Shown piece by piece: positions 49,885-58,399 of a stretch of DNA of 62,072 nucleotides. The translations under genes were made by a program, and so were the position numbers. Source of the DNA: Phenylobacterium sp. (lineage in GTDB: Bacteria > Pseudomonadota > Alphaproteobacteria > Caulobacterales > Caulobacteraceae); the NCBI RefSeq assembly GCF_016124325.1, contig NZ_WGNY01000034.1:1-62072 (forward strand), read 5' to 3'. The number at the start of each line of letters is the position of its first letter. Positions within the stretch are counted from its first letter, which is position 1. The notes below the pieces were generated by a model, which had not been told where the DNA came from, made no database searches, and saw only the letters and a list, made by a program, of their open reading frames with translations.

Positions 49885-51882
49885 ATGGATAAGATCAAGC
49901 TCGCACGCCGGGCCGCCGCGCCCATGGTTCTCGCCGCCGGGGCCCTGGTCCTGGCCACAGGCGCGGCGCGCAGCCGCGACGACGGCGCCGCGCCGCAGGC
50001 CGCCAAGGCCGCGGCGGCCGACGCGGCGGCGCCGGACAGCCCCGCGGATCGCCGCGTCTTCTACGGCGAGCTGCACCTGCACACGACCCTGTCGTTCGAC
50101 GCCTGGACCTTCGGGACCAAGGTGACCCCCGACCAGGCCTACAAGTTCGCCCGCGGCGAGACGGTGATGGTCTCGCCCGCCCAGCTCGGCGCCGAACAGG
50201 GCATGACCACCGACGAGGCGGTGCCGGCCAAGCGGTCCTGGCCGCTGGATTTCGCAGCGGTGACCGATCACTCGGAATTCCTGGGTGCGGTGGCGCAGCT
50301 CGACGACCCGAACAGCGGCTTTTCGAAGTCGGACTTCGGCAAGTCGCTGAAGGCGGGCGGCCGGGGCGCGTTCTTCCGGGCCGCCGCGGTCATGCACGGC
50401 GGCGACAGCGAGGCCGCCGGGGAGATGAAGGCCGCGGCTCAGGCCGCCGACGGCTGGGCCGTCGAGACCAAGGCGGTGCGCGACAACTACCAGCCGGGCC
50501 GGTTCACCACCCTGCTGGCCTATGAGTGGACCTCCTCGCCGGGCCACGGCATCCACATGCACCGCAACGTGATCTTCGAGAAGGACCACGCCCCGGCCCC
50601 GTTCACCTCGGTGGATTCGACCCGGCCGGAGGACCTGTGGGCTTTCATGGACGGCGTGCGGAAGACCGGGCTGGACCTGCTGGCCATCCCGCACAACTCC
50701 AACCTCAGCGACGGCCTCGACTTCGACTGGAACAACTCCGACGGCCGGCCGATCGACGCCGCCTACGCCCTGCAGCGCGCCCGCAACGAGCCGCTGGTCG
50801 AGATCTCGCAGGTGAAGGGCACGTCGGAGACCACGCCGGAACTGTCGCCCAGCGACGAGTTCGCCGGCTTCGAGATCATGGACCGCATCTACGCCGGCGA
50901 GACCGAGGCCAAGCAGAACGGCTCGTACGTGCGCCAGGGCTGGGGCCGGGGCCTGGTGATCGAGTCGAAGACCGGGGCCAACCCGTTCAAGATGGGCGTG
51001 GTCGGCGCCTCCGACATCCACAACGGCCTGTCCACCAGCGAGGAGGAACAGACCCCGGGCGCCAGCATGGGCTTCGACCCGCGGACCATGCCGGTCCAGG
51101 GCGCGGCGCTGAAGCGGACGCTGGGCCTCGACGGCGACGCGTTGAGCGTGCGCCCCAACGGCCAGCGCGAGAACGATCCGCTGCAGATGAGCTCGGCGGC
51201 GATTACCGGCGTCTGGGCCGAGGAGAACACCCGGCCGGCGATCTTCGCGGCGCTCAAGCGCAAGGAGACCTTCGCCACCTCGGGCACGCGCATCCGCGTG
51301 CGGATGTTCGGCGGCTGGTCGTTCGCCCAGGCCGACCTGAAGCGGCCCGACTGGATCAGGCGCGCCTATGCGGCCGGCGTCCCGATGGGCGGCGACCTGC
51401 CGGCGGCGGGCGCGGGCAAGGCGCCCAGCTTCATCGTCCAGGCGGCCAAGGACCCGACGGGCGCCAACCTGGACCGCGTGCAGATCATCAAGGTCTGGCT
51501 GGCCGGCGACGGCTACCGCGAGAAGGTGTTCGACGTGGCGCTCTCCGACGGCCGCGCCGTGGACCCGAAGACCGGCAAGGCCCCCGCCGTCCGCAACACC
51601 GTCGACCTGAAGACCGGCCGCTATGCGAACAGCGTCGGCGCGAAGGTGCTGACCCAGGTGTGGACCGACCCCGACTTCGATCCGAAGGCGCCGGCCGTCT
51701 ACTACGCCCGGGTCATCGAGATCCCCACGCCGCGCTGGACCACGCTGATGGCCCTGCGCAACCACCTGCCGCTGCCGGAGAAGGCGCCGGCGACCATCCA
51801 GGAACGCGCCTGGACCTCGCCCATCTGGTACGACCCGCCCAAGACGACGGCGGCGCGGGCGGCGTCGCGCCGAAACGGGTAG
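49885..51882 (+). CDS. DUF3604 domain-containing exported protein
   Basis: A 665-residue protein. Signal peptide residues 1 to about 30. DUF3604 fills the rest: RVFYGELHLHTTLSFDAWTF near 55 and DFAAVTDHSEFLGAVAQLDD near 120 look like PHP-type metal-binding motifs, followed by LLAYEWTSSPGHGIHMHRNV, LLAIPHNSNLSDGLDFDWNN, MGVVGASDIHNGLS and a C-terminal beta region ending TSPIWYDPPK. Family members are large periplasmic or surface proteins without a settled activity; a metal-dependent phosphoesterase-like role is inferred. GGGAGGCG precedes the ATG. Confidence 0.9.
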   Translation: MDKIKLARRAAAPMVLAAGALVLATGAARSRDDGAAPQAAKAAAADAAAPDSPADRRVFYGELHLHTTLSFDAWTFGTKVTPDQAYKFARGETVMVSPAQLGAEQGMTTDEAVPAKRSWPLDFAAVTDHSEFLGAVAQLDDPNSGFSKSDFGKSLKAGGRGAFFRAAAVMHGGDSEAAGEMKAAAQAADGWAVETKAVRDNYQPGRFTTLLAYEWTSSPGHGIHMHRNVIFEKDHAPAPFTSVDSTRPEDLWAFMDGVRKTGLDLLAIPHNSNLSDGLDFDWNNSDGRPIDAAYALQRARNEPLVEISQVKGTSETTPELSPSDEFAGFEIMDRIYAGETEAKQNGSYVRQGWGRGLVIESKTGANPFKMGVVGASDIHNGLSTSEEEQTPGASMGFDPRTMPVQGAALKRTLGLDGDALSVRPNGQRENDPLQMSSAAITGVWAEENTRPAIFAALKRKETFATSGTRIRVRMFGGWSFAQADLKRPDWIRRAYAAGVPMGGDLPAAGAGKAPSFIVQAAKDPTGANLDRVQIIKVWLAGDGYREKVFDVALSDGRAVDPKTGKAPAVRNTVDLKTGRYANSVGAKVLTQVWTDPDFDPKAPAVYYARVIEIPTPRWTTLMALRNHLPLPEKAPATIQERAWTSPIWYDPPKTTAARAASRRNG

Positions 51883-51953
51883 CCGCACAGGCATCCTGTT
51901 GATCTTCCCGCGAAAAGGGTGATCCCATCCCGGGCGGGGGGAGAGGGGGTGTC

Positions 51954-53369
51954 ATGGTTTCGGCGTCGGACGAGCATGCCCAGCGCATGCGCGAGCGGGT
52001 CGGCGGCTTCTTCGGCCACCCGCGCGGCCTGGGCTATCTGGTGGCGGTGGAGGGCTTCTGGGCCTTCTCCTACTTCGGCCTGCAGACGATCCTGACGCTC
52101 TATATGACCCGCCAGCTGCTCGCGACGGGCCACGCCGAGCACGTCCTGGGCTTCACCGCCTACCGCCGCATGCTGGAGGGCGGCGGCCCGCCCCTGGGCG
52201 CCATCGACATCGCCTCGCAGACCTACGGGCTCCTCACCAGCCTCGCCTACGCCTTGCCCCTCGTCGGCGCGGTGATCGCCGACCGCTGGCTGGGCCAGAA
52301 GCGGACCATGATCCTGGGGCTGGTCATCCTGTCCGTCGCCATGGCCGTGATGGTCTTCGAGCAGGCCTTCCTGATCGCGATCGGCCTGATCGTGATCGGC
52401 AACGGGCTCCTGAAGTGCAACCTGATGGTCTCGATCGGGCGGCTCTACGCGCCCGACGACACGCGGCGCACCAGCGCCTTCGCCTTCTACCTGATCGCCG
52501 CCAACATCGGTTCGTTCTCGTCGCCCCTGGTGGCCGGCACCCTGGCCGAGCGTGTGGGCTTCCAGGCGGGCCTGATCGCCCTGGCGATCGGCATGATGGG
52601 CGCTCTGGCGGCCTATCTGGCGGGGCTTTCGCACGTGTCCGGGGCCGCCGCGCCGGCCGGTGAGCGCGATGGCGGAAAGGCCGCGCGGCTGTCGCGGCGC
52701 GACCTGCTGGTCGCCGCGGTGCTCGTGGCGGTCCTGGTGCCGGAGATGGTGCACTTCGCCGCCTACCAGCAGTCGTTCAACATCTTCCCGATCTGGGCGG
52801 CCGATCACGTGCAGCGGACGATCTTGGGCTTCGAGATGCCGGTGACCTGGTTCAGCACCCTGGACGGCCTGCTGACCATCGCCGGCGCCGCGGTCACCAT
52901 CCGCCTGTGGGACCGCCAGGCCGCCGACGGCCGGCCCATGGGCGACCTGACCAAGATCGCCATCGGCTGCGCCATGGGGCTGGTCGGCTTCGCGATCCTG
53001 GCCGTCGGCGCCATGGCGCCCGGCAAGGCGCCGCTGGGCGCGGCGGTGGGCTACTTCCTGCTGGTCGATCCGGCGATCATCTGGGTCGACACCGTGACCC
53101 TGGCGCTGATCTCGCGGGCGGCGCCGGCCTCGATCAACTCGACGATGGTCGGCGTCTACACCCTGGCCATGTCGGCTTCCTACTTCGGCACCGGCCAGCT
53201 CGGGCGGCTCTATGAGCACATGTCGCCACCGGCGTTCTGGGCCGTGCACGCCGGCGCCGATGTGGTCTGCCTGGTGTTTCTGGTCCTGGCCGGCCCGGCG
53301 ATCGCGCGCGTGCTGGCCGGGAAGGGCGCAACAGCGGAGTCCACGCCCGCGTCCGCGCCGGCTGGGTAG
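51954..53369 (+). CDS. Peptide MFS transporter (POT/PTR family)
   Basis: A 471-residue proton-coupled oligopeptide transporter. The first helix has VEGFWAFSYFGLQTILTLYM, near the ExxERFxYYG-type motif but with altered residues, followed by ADRWLGQKRTMILG, GNGLLKCNLMVSIGRLY and AFYLIAANIGSFSSPLVAG. About fourteen hydrophobic segments. The altered ExxER proton-coupling motif (here EGFWAF) is unusual. A strong GGGGGGAGAGGGGG precedes the ATG. It follows the DUF3604 gene by 71 bp, perhaps as an operon. Confidence 0.88.
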   Translation: MVSASDEHAQRMRERVGGFFGHPRGLGYLVAVEGFWAFSYFGLQTILTLYMTRQLLATGHAEHVLGFTAYRRMLEGGGPPLGAIDIASQTYGLLTSLAYALPLVGAVIADRWLGQKRTMILGLVILSVAMAVMVFEQAFLIAIGLIVIGNGLLKCNLMVSIGRLYAPDDTRRTSAFAFYLIAANIGSFSSPLVAGTLAERVGFQAGLIALAIGMMGALAAYLAGLSHVSGAAAPAGERDGGKAARLSRRDLLVAAVLVAVLVPEMVHFAAYQQSFNIFPIWAADHVQRTILGFEMPVTWFSTLDGLLTIAGAAVTIRLWDRQAADGRPMGDLTKIAIGCAMGLVGFAILAVGAMAPGKAPLGAAVGYFLLVDPAIIWVDTVTLALISRAAPASINSTMVGVYTLAMSASYFGTGQLGRLYEHMSPPAFWAVHAGADVVCLVFLVLAGPAIARVLAGKGATAESTPASAPAG

Positions 53370-53408
53370 AATCGCGCCGCCGAGGCCGGTTGGGGTTTGA
53401 CCGCGCCG

Positions 53409-53431
53409 ATAACTTCGTACAACGATGTTAT
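53409..53431. promoter_or_regulatory. 23-bp dyad, probable operator for the MHS transporter gene
   Basis: Arms ATAACTTCGT and ACGATGTTAT are inverted repeats with one mismatch, separated by ACA, in an AT-rich spot 46 bp before the transporter ATG. The position and symmetry suit a dimeric repressor or activator; the regulator is not identified and none is encoded next to it. Confidence 0.5.
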
Positions 53432-53476
53432 TGCAGGACATGGGGGTGGCCTGTCGGACCAGCGCTGGGGGGCGTC

Positions 53477-54817
53477 ATGGTCGCGGAAGCCAAGCGGGAC
53501 GTCCCGGCCGGACAGCCGAAGCTCAAGCGCCGCCACATCGCCGCCGCGACGATCGGCAACGCGCTGGAATTCTACGACTTCCTCACCTACGCGTTCTTCG
53601 CCATCCAGATCGGCCACGCCCTGTTCCCGAGCGGGAACGCCTATTCCAGCCTGATGCTCTCGCTGGCCACCTTCGGGGCGGGGTTCGTGACGCGGCCGAT
53701 CGGCGCGCTGGTGATTGGCGCCTACTCCGACCGCGTCGGGCGCAAGCCGGCCATGGTGCTGTGCTTCACCCTGATCGGCGTCTCGATCGTGGCCATGGCG
53801 CTGATCCCGTCCTACGCGACGATCGGGATCGCGGCCCCCATCCTGGCCGTCATCGCGCGCATGGCCCAGGGCTTCTCCCTGGGCGGGGAGATCGGCTCCA
53901 ACACCGCCTTCCTGTCCGAGGCGGCCTCGCCGGAGACGCGCGGCCTGGTCGTGTCGTGGCAGGGCGCCAGCCAGTTCATCGCCCTGACCGCCGCCGGCCT
54001 CGTCGGCGTGGTGCTCAGCGCCGTGATGCCCGAGCACCTGCTGGACGCCTACGGCTGGCGCGTCGCGTTCCTGCTGGGCGCCACGGCCATTCCGTTCGGG
54101 CTGTGGCTGCGCGTCAGCCTGCCCGAGACCCTGCACGCGCCGGAGCCGGCGACAGCGGCGGCGCCCGTGGCCGAGGGATCGCGGCTGCAGCAGGCGCGCC
54201 GCTCCTGGCGGATCATGGCGCTGGGCGTCGCCGCGCTCGGCGCCGGCACCATCGGGTCGTACATCTTCACCTACATCGTGACCTACGCCCAGGACACGCT
54301 GCACATGAAGGCCTCGGCCGGCTTCGCCGCGGAGACGGTGACGAACCTCGTCTCCATTCCGGTGGTGCTGCTGGGCGGCTGGCTGTCGGATCGCATCGGC
54401 CGGTGGCGGGTGAACGTGTGGGGCAACCTCGTCTATCTGCTGATGATCTATCCGACCTTCCTGTGGGTCTCGTCGGAGCGGACGGCCTTCGCCCTGATCG
54501 CCGGCATGACGGCGCTGGGGATCGCGGCGGCGTTCTTCCAGGGCTCGTTCTACGCGGCCCTCAGCGAGAGCCTGCCCAAATCCATCCGCGGCGCCGGGTT
54601 CGGGACGGTCTATTCCCTCGCCATCGCCGTATTTGGCGGCACCACCCAGATGGTCGTCACCTGGCTGATCCACGTCACCGGCAGCGCCATGGCTCCGGCC
54701 TGGTACCTGGTGGGGGCCACGGCCGTGGGCCAGATCGCCGTGATGCTGATACGCGAGAGCGCGCCGGCGAAGATCGCGCCGAGGGGCGCGCCGGGCCTCC
54801 GGCTGGCCGCCGGCTAG
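53477..54817 (+). CDS. MHS-type MFS transporter (metabolite:H+ symporter)
   Basis: A 446-residue carrier with twelve helices. IAAATIGNALEFYDFLTYAF in helix 1, FGAGFVTRPIGALVIGAYSD with the SDRVGRKPAM loop, and ARMAQGFSLGGEIGSNTAFL in helix 4 are hallmarks of the metabolite:H+ symporter subfamily (ShiA, ProP, KgtP relatives). Candidate substrates include organic acids, betaine or aromatics. ATG 53477 after GGGGGGCGTC is chosen over a start 29 codons upstream that would cover the 23-bp dyad. Confidence 0.9.
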   Translation: MVAEAKRDVPAGQPKLKRRHIAAATIGNALEFYDFLTYAFFAIQIGHALFPSGNAYSSLMLSLATFGAGFVTRPIGALVIGAYSDRVGRKPAMVLCFTLIGVSIVAMALIPSYATIGIAAPILAVIARMAQGFSLGGEIGSNTAFLSEAASPETRGLVVSWQGASQFIALTAAGLVGVVLSAVMPEHLLDAYGWRVAFLLGATAIPFGLWLRVSLPETLHAPEPATAAAPVAEGSRLQQARRSWRIMALGVAALGAGTIGSYIFTYIVTYAQDTLHMKASAGFAAETVTNLVSIPVVLLGGWLSDRIGRWRVNVWGNLVYLLMIYPTFLWVSSERTAFALIAGMTALGIAAAFFQGSFYAALSESLPKSIRGAGFGTVYSLAIAVFGGTTQMVVTWLIHVTGSAMAPAWYLVGATAVGQIAVMLIRESAPAKIAPRGAPGLRLAAG

Positions 54818-54871
54818 GGCCTGCGCCAACCCGCCCCGCTTGCATCGGCGGTCCCCATCCGCCATATGCGG

Positions 54872-54970
54872 CCCCGGAGATCGGCGGCGGACGAACGCCC
54901 CGCCAACCTGGTCAGGGCCGGAAGGCAGCAGCCACAACGGGTCACGGCTCGGGTCGTTGTCCGGTCTCCA
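54872..54970 (+). ncRNA. ffs: Signal recognition particle RNA (small bacterial type)
   Basis: About 99 nt forming one hairpin. GGAGATCGG (54876-54884) pairs with CCGGTCTCC (54961-54969) at the base. The apex has the conserved SRP domain IV: GTCAGGGCCGGAAGGCAGCA with the GGAA tetraloop. It scaffolds Ffh for co-translational targeting to the membrane. It lies between the MHS transporter and dnaX, the usual place in alphaproteobacteria. Boundaries are estimated from the pairing. Confidence 0.92.
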
Positions 54971-55034
54971 CCTTTCCACAGATGCCGGGGGCTTTCCCCT
55001 TTCGCCGGGCGCCCGGCTCCCGTTAGATGCCCCG

Positions 55035-56825
55035 ATGGCGGACGAGGATTTCCCACGCGACGACGACCCGCCCGAGCGTGACCCCAATACGGGCGACATG
55101 TTCGGCGCGCCGCCTGCGCCCGCCCCGGCGCCGGACGGGGAAAGCGCGGCCTACACGGTCATCGCGCGCAAGTACCGGCCCAAGACCTTCGACGACCTCT
55201 ACGGCCAGGAAGCGATGGTGCGCACGCTGCGCAACGCCTTCGCCACCGGCCGCATCGCCCATGCCTTCATGCTCACCGGCGTGCGCGGGGTCGGCAAGAC
55301 CACCACGGCGCGCCTGCTGGCCCGGGCGCTGAACTACCGGACCGACACGATCGATGCCCCCACCCTCGACTTCAAGGAAGAGGGCCGTCACTGCCGCGCC
55401 ATCATCGAGGGCCGGCACATGGACGTGCTGGAGCTGGACGCCGCCAGCCGCACCGGCGTCAACGACATCCGCGAACTGCTGGAGGGCGTGCGCTACGCCC
55501 CGGTCGAGGCCCGCTACAAGGTCTACATCATCGACGAGGTCCACATGCTGTCGACGGGGGCGTTCAACGCGCTCCTGAAGACGCTGGAGGAGCCGCCGCC
55601 CCACGCCAAATTCATCTTCGCCACCACCGAGATCCGCAAGGTGCCGGTGACGATCCTCTCGCGCACCCAGCGGTTCGACCTGCGCCGGGTGGAGCCCGAG
55701 GTGCTGGTCAAGAACCTGGAGATGATCTGCGAGAACGAGGGCGCCCGCGTCGAGGCCGAGGGCCTGATGCTGATCGCCCGCGCCGCCGAGGGCAGCGTGC
55801 GCGACGGCCAGTCGATGCTGGACCAGGCCATCGTCCAGGCCGACCCGGGGCAGACGGTCACCGCCGCCGAGGTCCGCGACATGCTGGGCCTGGCCGACCG
55901 GGCCCAGACCATCGAGCTGTTCGAGCTGCTGATGAAGGGCCAGGCGGGGCCGGCCATCGAGACCTTCCGCACGCTCTACGGCTACGGCGCCAGCCCCGAC
56001 CAGGTGATGCTGGACCTGCTGGACCACGCCCACGGCGCCTCGGTGGCCAAGACGGTCGGGCCGCAGGCGCTGGTGATGCCCAAGGAACAGGCCCAGCGGC
56101 TGGCGGCGGTGGGCGCGGCGGTCTCGGCCGGCGTGCTCTCACGCGTCTGGCAGATGACGCTCAAGGCCTACGACGAGGTGCGCCGCGCGCCCGACGCGGC
56201 GGCGGCCGTCGACATGGCCCTGATCCGCCTGGCCTACGCCGCCGACCTGCCGGGGCCGGAGGAGGCCCTGAAGCGGCTGCAGGCCGGCGAGCCGCCGGGC
56301 GGCGGCCCCGCGCCCTCGGGACCGGGCGGCGGCGCGCGGACCGGCGGCGGCGTCTCGGCCGTGGCCCGCCAGGCGGTTCCGGCGGCCAGGCCGGCCGAGG
56401 CGGCGCCCAAGCTGCAGAGCTTCGAGGACCTGCTGGCCCTGATCGACGAGAAGCGCGACATCCGCCTGAAGCTGGACGTGGAGCGCTTCATCCGCCCGAT
56501 CAGCTTCCGGCCCGGGGCCATCGAGTACGAGCCCGCCCCCGGCGCGCCGGCCGACCTGGCCCAGCGGCTGGTGGGGCGGCTGAAGGACTGGACCGGCGAG
56601 CGCTGGCTGCTCTCCACCCAGGGCGGCGGCGGCGCCGAGAGCCTGTGGGAGAAGCAGAAGCGCGAGGCGCGCGAGACCCGCGAGGAGGTCGAGCGCCACC
56701 CCTTCGTCCAGCAGGTGATGGCCGCCTTCCCCGGCGCCGAGATCGTGGGCGTCCGCAGCCTGGCCCAGCCCGAGCAACCGGCCGAAGCCGAACCGCCCGC
56801 GGAAGAGGATGGCGACGACGACTAG
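55035..56825 (+). CDS. dnaX: DNA polymerase III subunit gamma/tau
   Basis: A 596-residue clamp-loader ATPase. Residues 40-400: RKYRPKTFDDLYGQEAMVRT, Walker A GVRGVGKTTTARLL, Walker B YIIDEVHMLS, sensor FIFATTEIRKVPVTILSRTQ and SVRDGQSMLDQAI. The C-terminal tau-like part has a Pro/Gly-rich linker (about 415-455) and a small domain that binds alpha. The zinc module between Walker A and B lacks the usual four cysteines; only one Cys remains (GRHCRAI). No obvious frameshift signal for a separate gamma is seen. It starts 65 bp after the SRP RNA. Confidence 0.96.
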   Translation: MADEDFPRDDDPPERDPNTGDMFGAPPAPAPAPDGESAAYTVIARKYRPKTFDDLYGQEAMVRTLRNAFATGRIAHAFMLTGVRGVGKTTTARLLARALNYRTDTIDAPTLDFKEEGRHCRAIIEGRHMDVLELDAASRTGVNDIRELLEGVRYAPVEARYKVYIIDEVHMLSTGAFNALLKTLEEPPPHAKFIFATTEIRKVPVTILSRTQRFDLRRVEPEVLVKNLEMICENEGARVEAEGLMLIARAAEGSVRDGQSMLDQAIVQADPGQTVTAAEVRDMLGLADRAQTIELFELLMKGQAGPAIETFRTLYGYGASPDQVMLDLLDHAHGASVAKTVGPQALVMPKEQAQRLAAVGAAVSAGVLSRVWQMTLKAYDEVRRAPDAAAAVDMALIRLAYAADLPGPEEALKRLQAGEPPGGGPAPSGPGGGARTGGGVSAVARQAVPAARPAEAAPKLQSFEDLLALIDEKRDIRLKLDVERFIRPISFRPGAIEYEPAPGAPADLAQRLVGRLKDWTGERWLLSTQGGGGAESLWEKQKREARETREEVERHPFVQQVMAAFPGAEIVGVRSLAQPEQPAEAEPPAEEDGDDD

Positions 56826-56858
56826 AGAGCGCCCGACGGCGCGCGTGAGTGAGACGAG

Positions 56859-57185
56859 ATGAAAGACCTCAATTCCCTGATGAAGCAGGCCCAGGTCATG
56901 CAGCAGCGCATGGCCGAGGCGCAGGAGAAGATCCAGGCGCTGGAGGTGGAAGGCACCTCGGGCGGCGGGATGGTGAAGCTGACCCTGGCCGGCACGGGCG
57001 AGCTCCGGCGCGTCGTGCTCGACCCCAGCCTGATGGCGCCGGGCGAGGAGGAGGTGGTCGCCGACCTCGTGGTGGCCGCCCACGCCGACGCCAAGCGCAA
57101 GCTGGACGAGAAGCAGGGCGAACTGATGCGCGAGGCCGCCGGCCCGCTGGCCGGGCTCAACATCCCCGGCATGCCGAAGTTCTGA
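56859..57185 (+). CDS. YbaB/EbfC family nucleoid-associated protein
   Basis: A 108-residue DNA-binding protein. It starts KDLNSLMKQAQVMQQRMAEA (coiled helix) and continues with GTSGGGMVKLTLAGTGELRR and a second long helix VAAHADAKRKLDEKQGELMR, ending GLNIPGMPKF. Forms homodimers with tweezer-like DNA contacts. The dnaX-ybaB-recR order is conserved across bacteria. It starts 33 bp after the dnaX stop. Confidence 0.95.
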   Translation: MKDLNSLMKQAQVMQQRMAEAQEKIQALEVEGTSGGGMVKLTLAGTGELRRVVLDPSLMAPGEEEVVADLVVAAHADAKRKLDEKQGELMREAAGPLAGLNIPGMPKF

Positions 57186-57193
57186 CGGGCGCC

Positions 57194-57433
57194 GTGAAGC
57201 TTCCCGAGGAAATCTTGGCGGGCTGCCCTGACAATAAGGATGCTGCGGTCGCTTACTTCAGATCGTCCGGGCTTTCGAAAGTCGAGTCCATTGGGGCCAT
57301 TGCGATGCGCTTTGGCGTCGGACTGGCAGAGGCAAAGAACCTCGTTCATCTCAGCCCGACATGGGACGACGTTCGTGAGCGCGATGAAGCCTTCCACGAG
57401 GCGATCGAAGCCGCATTGAAGGAAGCCGACTGA
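57194..57433 (+). CDS. Small hypothetical protein inserted between ybaB and recR
   Basis: A 79-residue protein from a GTG at 57194, 8 bp after the ybaB stop: LPEEILAGCPDNKDAAVAYF, RSSGLSKVESIGAIAMRFGV, GLAEAKNLVHLSPTWDDVRE. The AEAKxLVHxSxxWxD pattern resembles a group of small alphaproteobacterial proteins of unknown function. Its base composition is visibly less GC-rich than ybaB and recR, suggesting it was inserted into the dnaX-ybaB-recR operon. The frame is open back to 56849 only because it shadows ybaB. Confidence 0.6.
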   Translation: MKLPEEILAGCPDNKDAAVAYFRSSGLSKVESIGAIAMRFGVGLAEAKNLVHLSPTWDDVRERDEAFHEAIEAALKEAD

Positions 57434-57456
57434 CTTGGCCCAATCCGCCTTCCCAT

Positions 57457-57584
57457 CGTCATGGCCCGGCTCGTCCGGGCCATCCATGAACACGGCGCGT
57501 GAAGGCGCCGTCGCGGCTCGGCGGCGGCGCGTCGCGCGGCGAGGCCTGTGTTCATGGTTCGCCCGGACGAGCCGGGCCATGACG
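57457..57584. repeat. Intergenic palindromic element, family 1 copy B, flanked by 14-bp direct repeats
   Basis: Ends CGTCATGGCCCGGCTCGTCC and GGACGAGCCGGGCCATGACG are perfect inverted copies. It is nearly identical at its ends to 19003-19129. TGGCCCAATCCGCC occurs on both sides (57436-57449 and 57597-57610); the right copy is codons 1-5 of recR. This looks like insertion at the recR start with duplication of the target. Confidence 0.88.
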
Positions 57585-57595
57585 GGGGTGGGATA

Positions 57596-58198
57596 GTGGC
57601 CCAATCCGCCGGACCCGAGATCGAGCGGCTGATCGGTCTGCTCAGCAAACTGCCGGGGCTGGGGCCGCGCTCGGCCCGGCGCGCGGCGCTGGCGCTGCTG
57701 AAACGGCGCGAGCAACTCCTGCTGCCCCTGTCCGACGCGCTCTCGGAAGCCGCCGCGCGCGTGAAGACCTGCTCGGTCTGCGGCAGCCTCGACACCCAGG
57801 ACCCCTGCGCCATCTGCGCCGATGTGGGCCGCGACGCCGGCCTGATCTGCGTGGTCGAGGAGGTGGGGGCGCTCTGGGCCATGGAGCGGGCCAGCGCCTT
57901 CCGCGGGCGCTACCACGTGCTGGGCGGGCTGCTCTCGGCCCTGGACGGCGTGGGCCCCGACGCGCTCCGGATCGGGCCGCTGACGGCCCGGGCCAGCGAC
58001 CCCGCCGTGCGCGAGGTGATCCTGGCCCTGCCGGCCACCGTCGACGGCCAGACCACCGCCCACTACCTCGCCGACCGGCTGGCCGGCGCCGACGTCTCGG
58101 TGACCATGCTGGCCCGTGGCGTGCCCGTGGGCGGCGAACTCGACTGGCTGGACGACGGCACCATCGCCCAGGCCATGCGGGCGCGGCGGCCCGCGTAA
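57596..58198 (+). CDS. recR: Recombination mediator protein RecR
   Basis: A 200-residue protein of the RecFOR pathway that helps load RecA at gaps. GPEIERLIGLLSKLPGLGPR with a helix-hairpin-helix, a four-Cys zinc finger CSVCGSLDTQDPCAIC near residue 57, and a Toprim domain (GLICVVEEVGALWAMERASA, then HVLGGLLSALDGVGPDALRI). Start is GTG at 57596, 11 bp after a palindromic element; an identical 14-bp start region lies on the other side of that element. The stop codon directly abuts another palindromic element. Confidence 0.95.
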   Translation: MAQSAGPEIERLIGLLSKLPGLGPRSARRAALALLKRREQLLLPLSDALSEAAARVKTCSVCGSLDTQDPCAICADVGRDAGLICVVEEVGALWAMERASAFRGRYHVLGGLLSALDGVGPDALRIGPLTARASDPAVREVILALPATVDGQTTAHYLADRLAGADVSVTMLARGVPVGGELDWLDDGTIAQAMRARRPA

Positions 58199-58336
58199 TG
58201 TCATCCCGGCCAAGGCCGAAGGCCGCCGAGCCGGGATCCAGCCGCTCAGACTGCGAAACTGCCGGCGCGAGCGTCGAGTTCGGAGATGCTGGGTCCCGGA
58301 TCTTCAGGCGCCTTGCGCCTTTCGTCCGGGATGACA
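58199..58336. repeat. Intergenic palindromic element, family 2 copy B
   Basis: Begins TGTCATCCCGGCC right after the recR stop codon and ends CGTCCGGGATGACA. Inner arms GCCGGGATCC and GGGTCCCGGAT are also inverted. It may serve as the recR transcription end. Terminal sequence matches the elements at 37999 and 60405. Confidence 0.78.
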
Positions 58337-58399
58337 TCGGTGGCTGGCGCTCCGCAACGTCACCCGGCTAACACGCCCGACAAGCCTCAGGGAACGCCC

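Noticed and set aside
53409..53431. Resemblance of ATAACTTCGTACA to a loxP arm
   Set aside because: Twelve of thirteen bases match one loxP arm, but the 8-bp spacer and second arm are absent; the short dyad fits an operator better.
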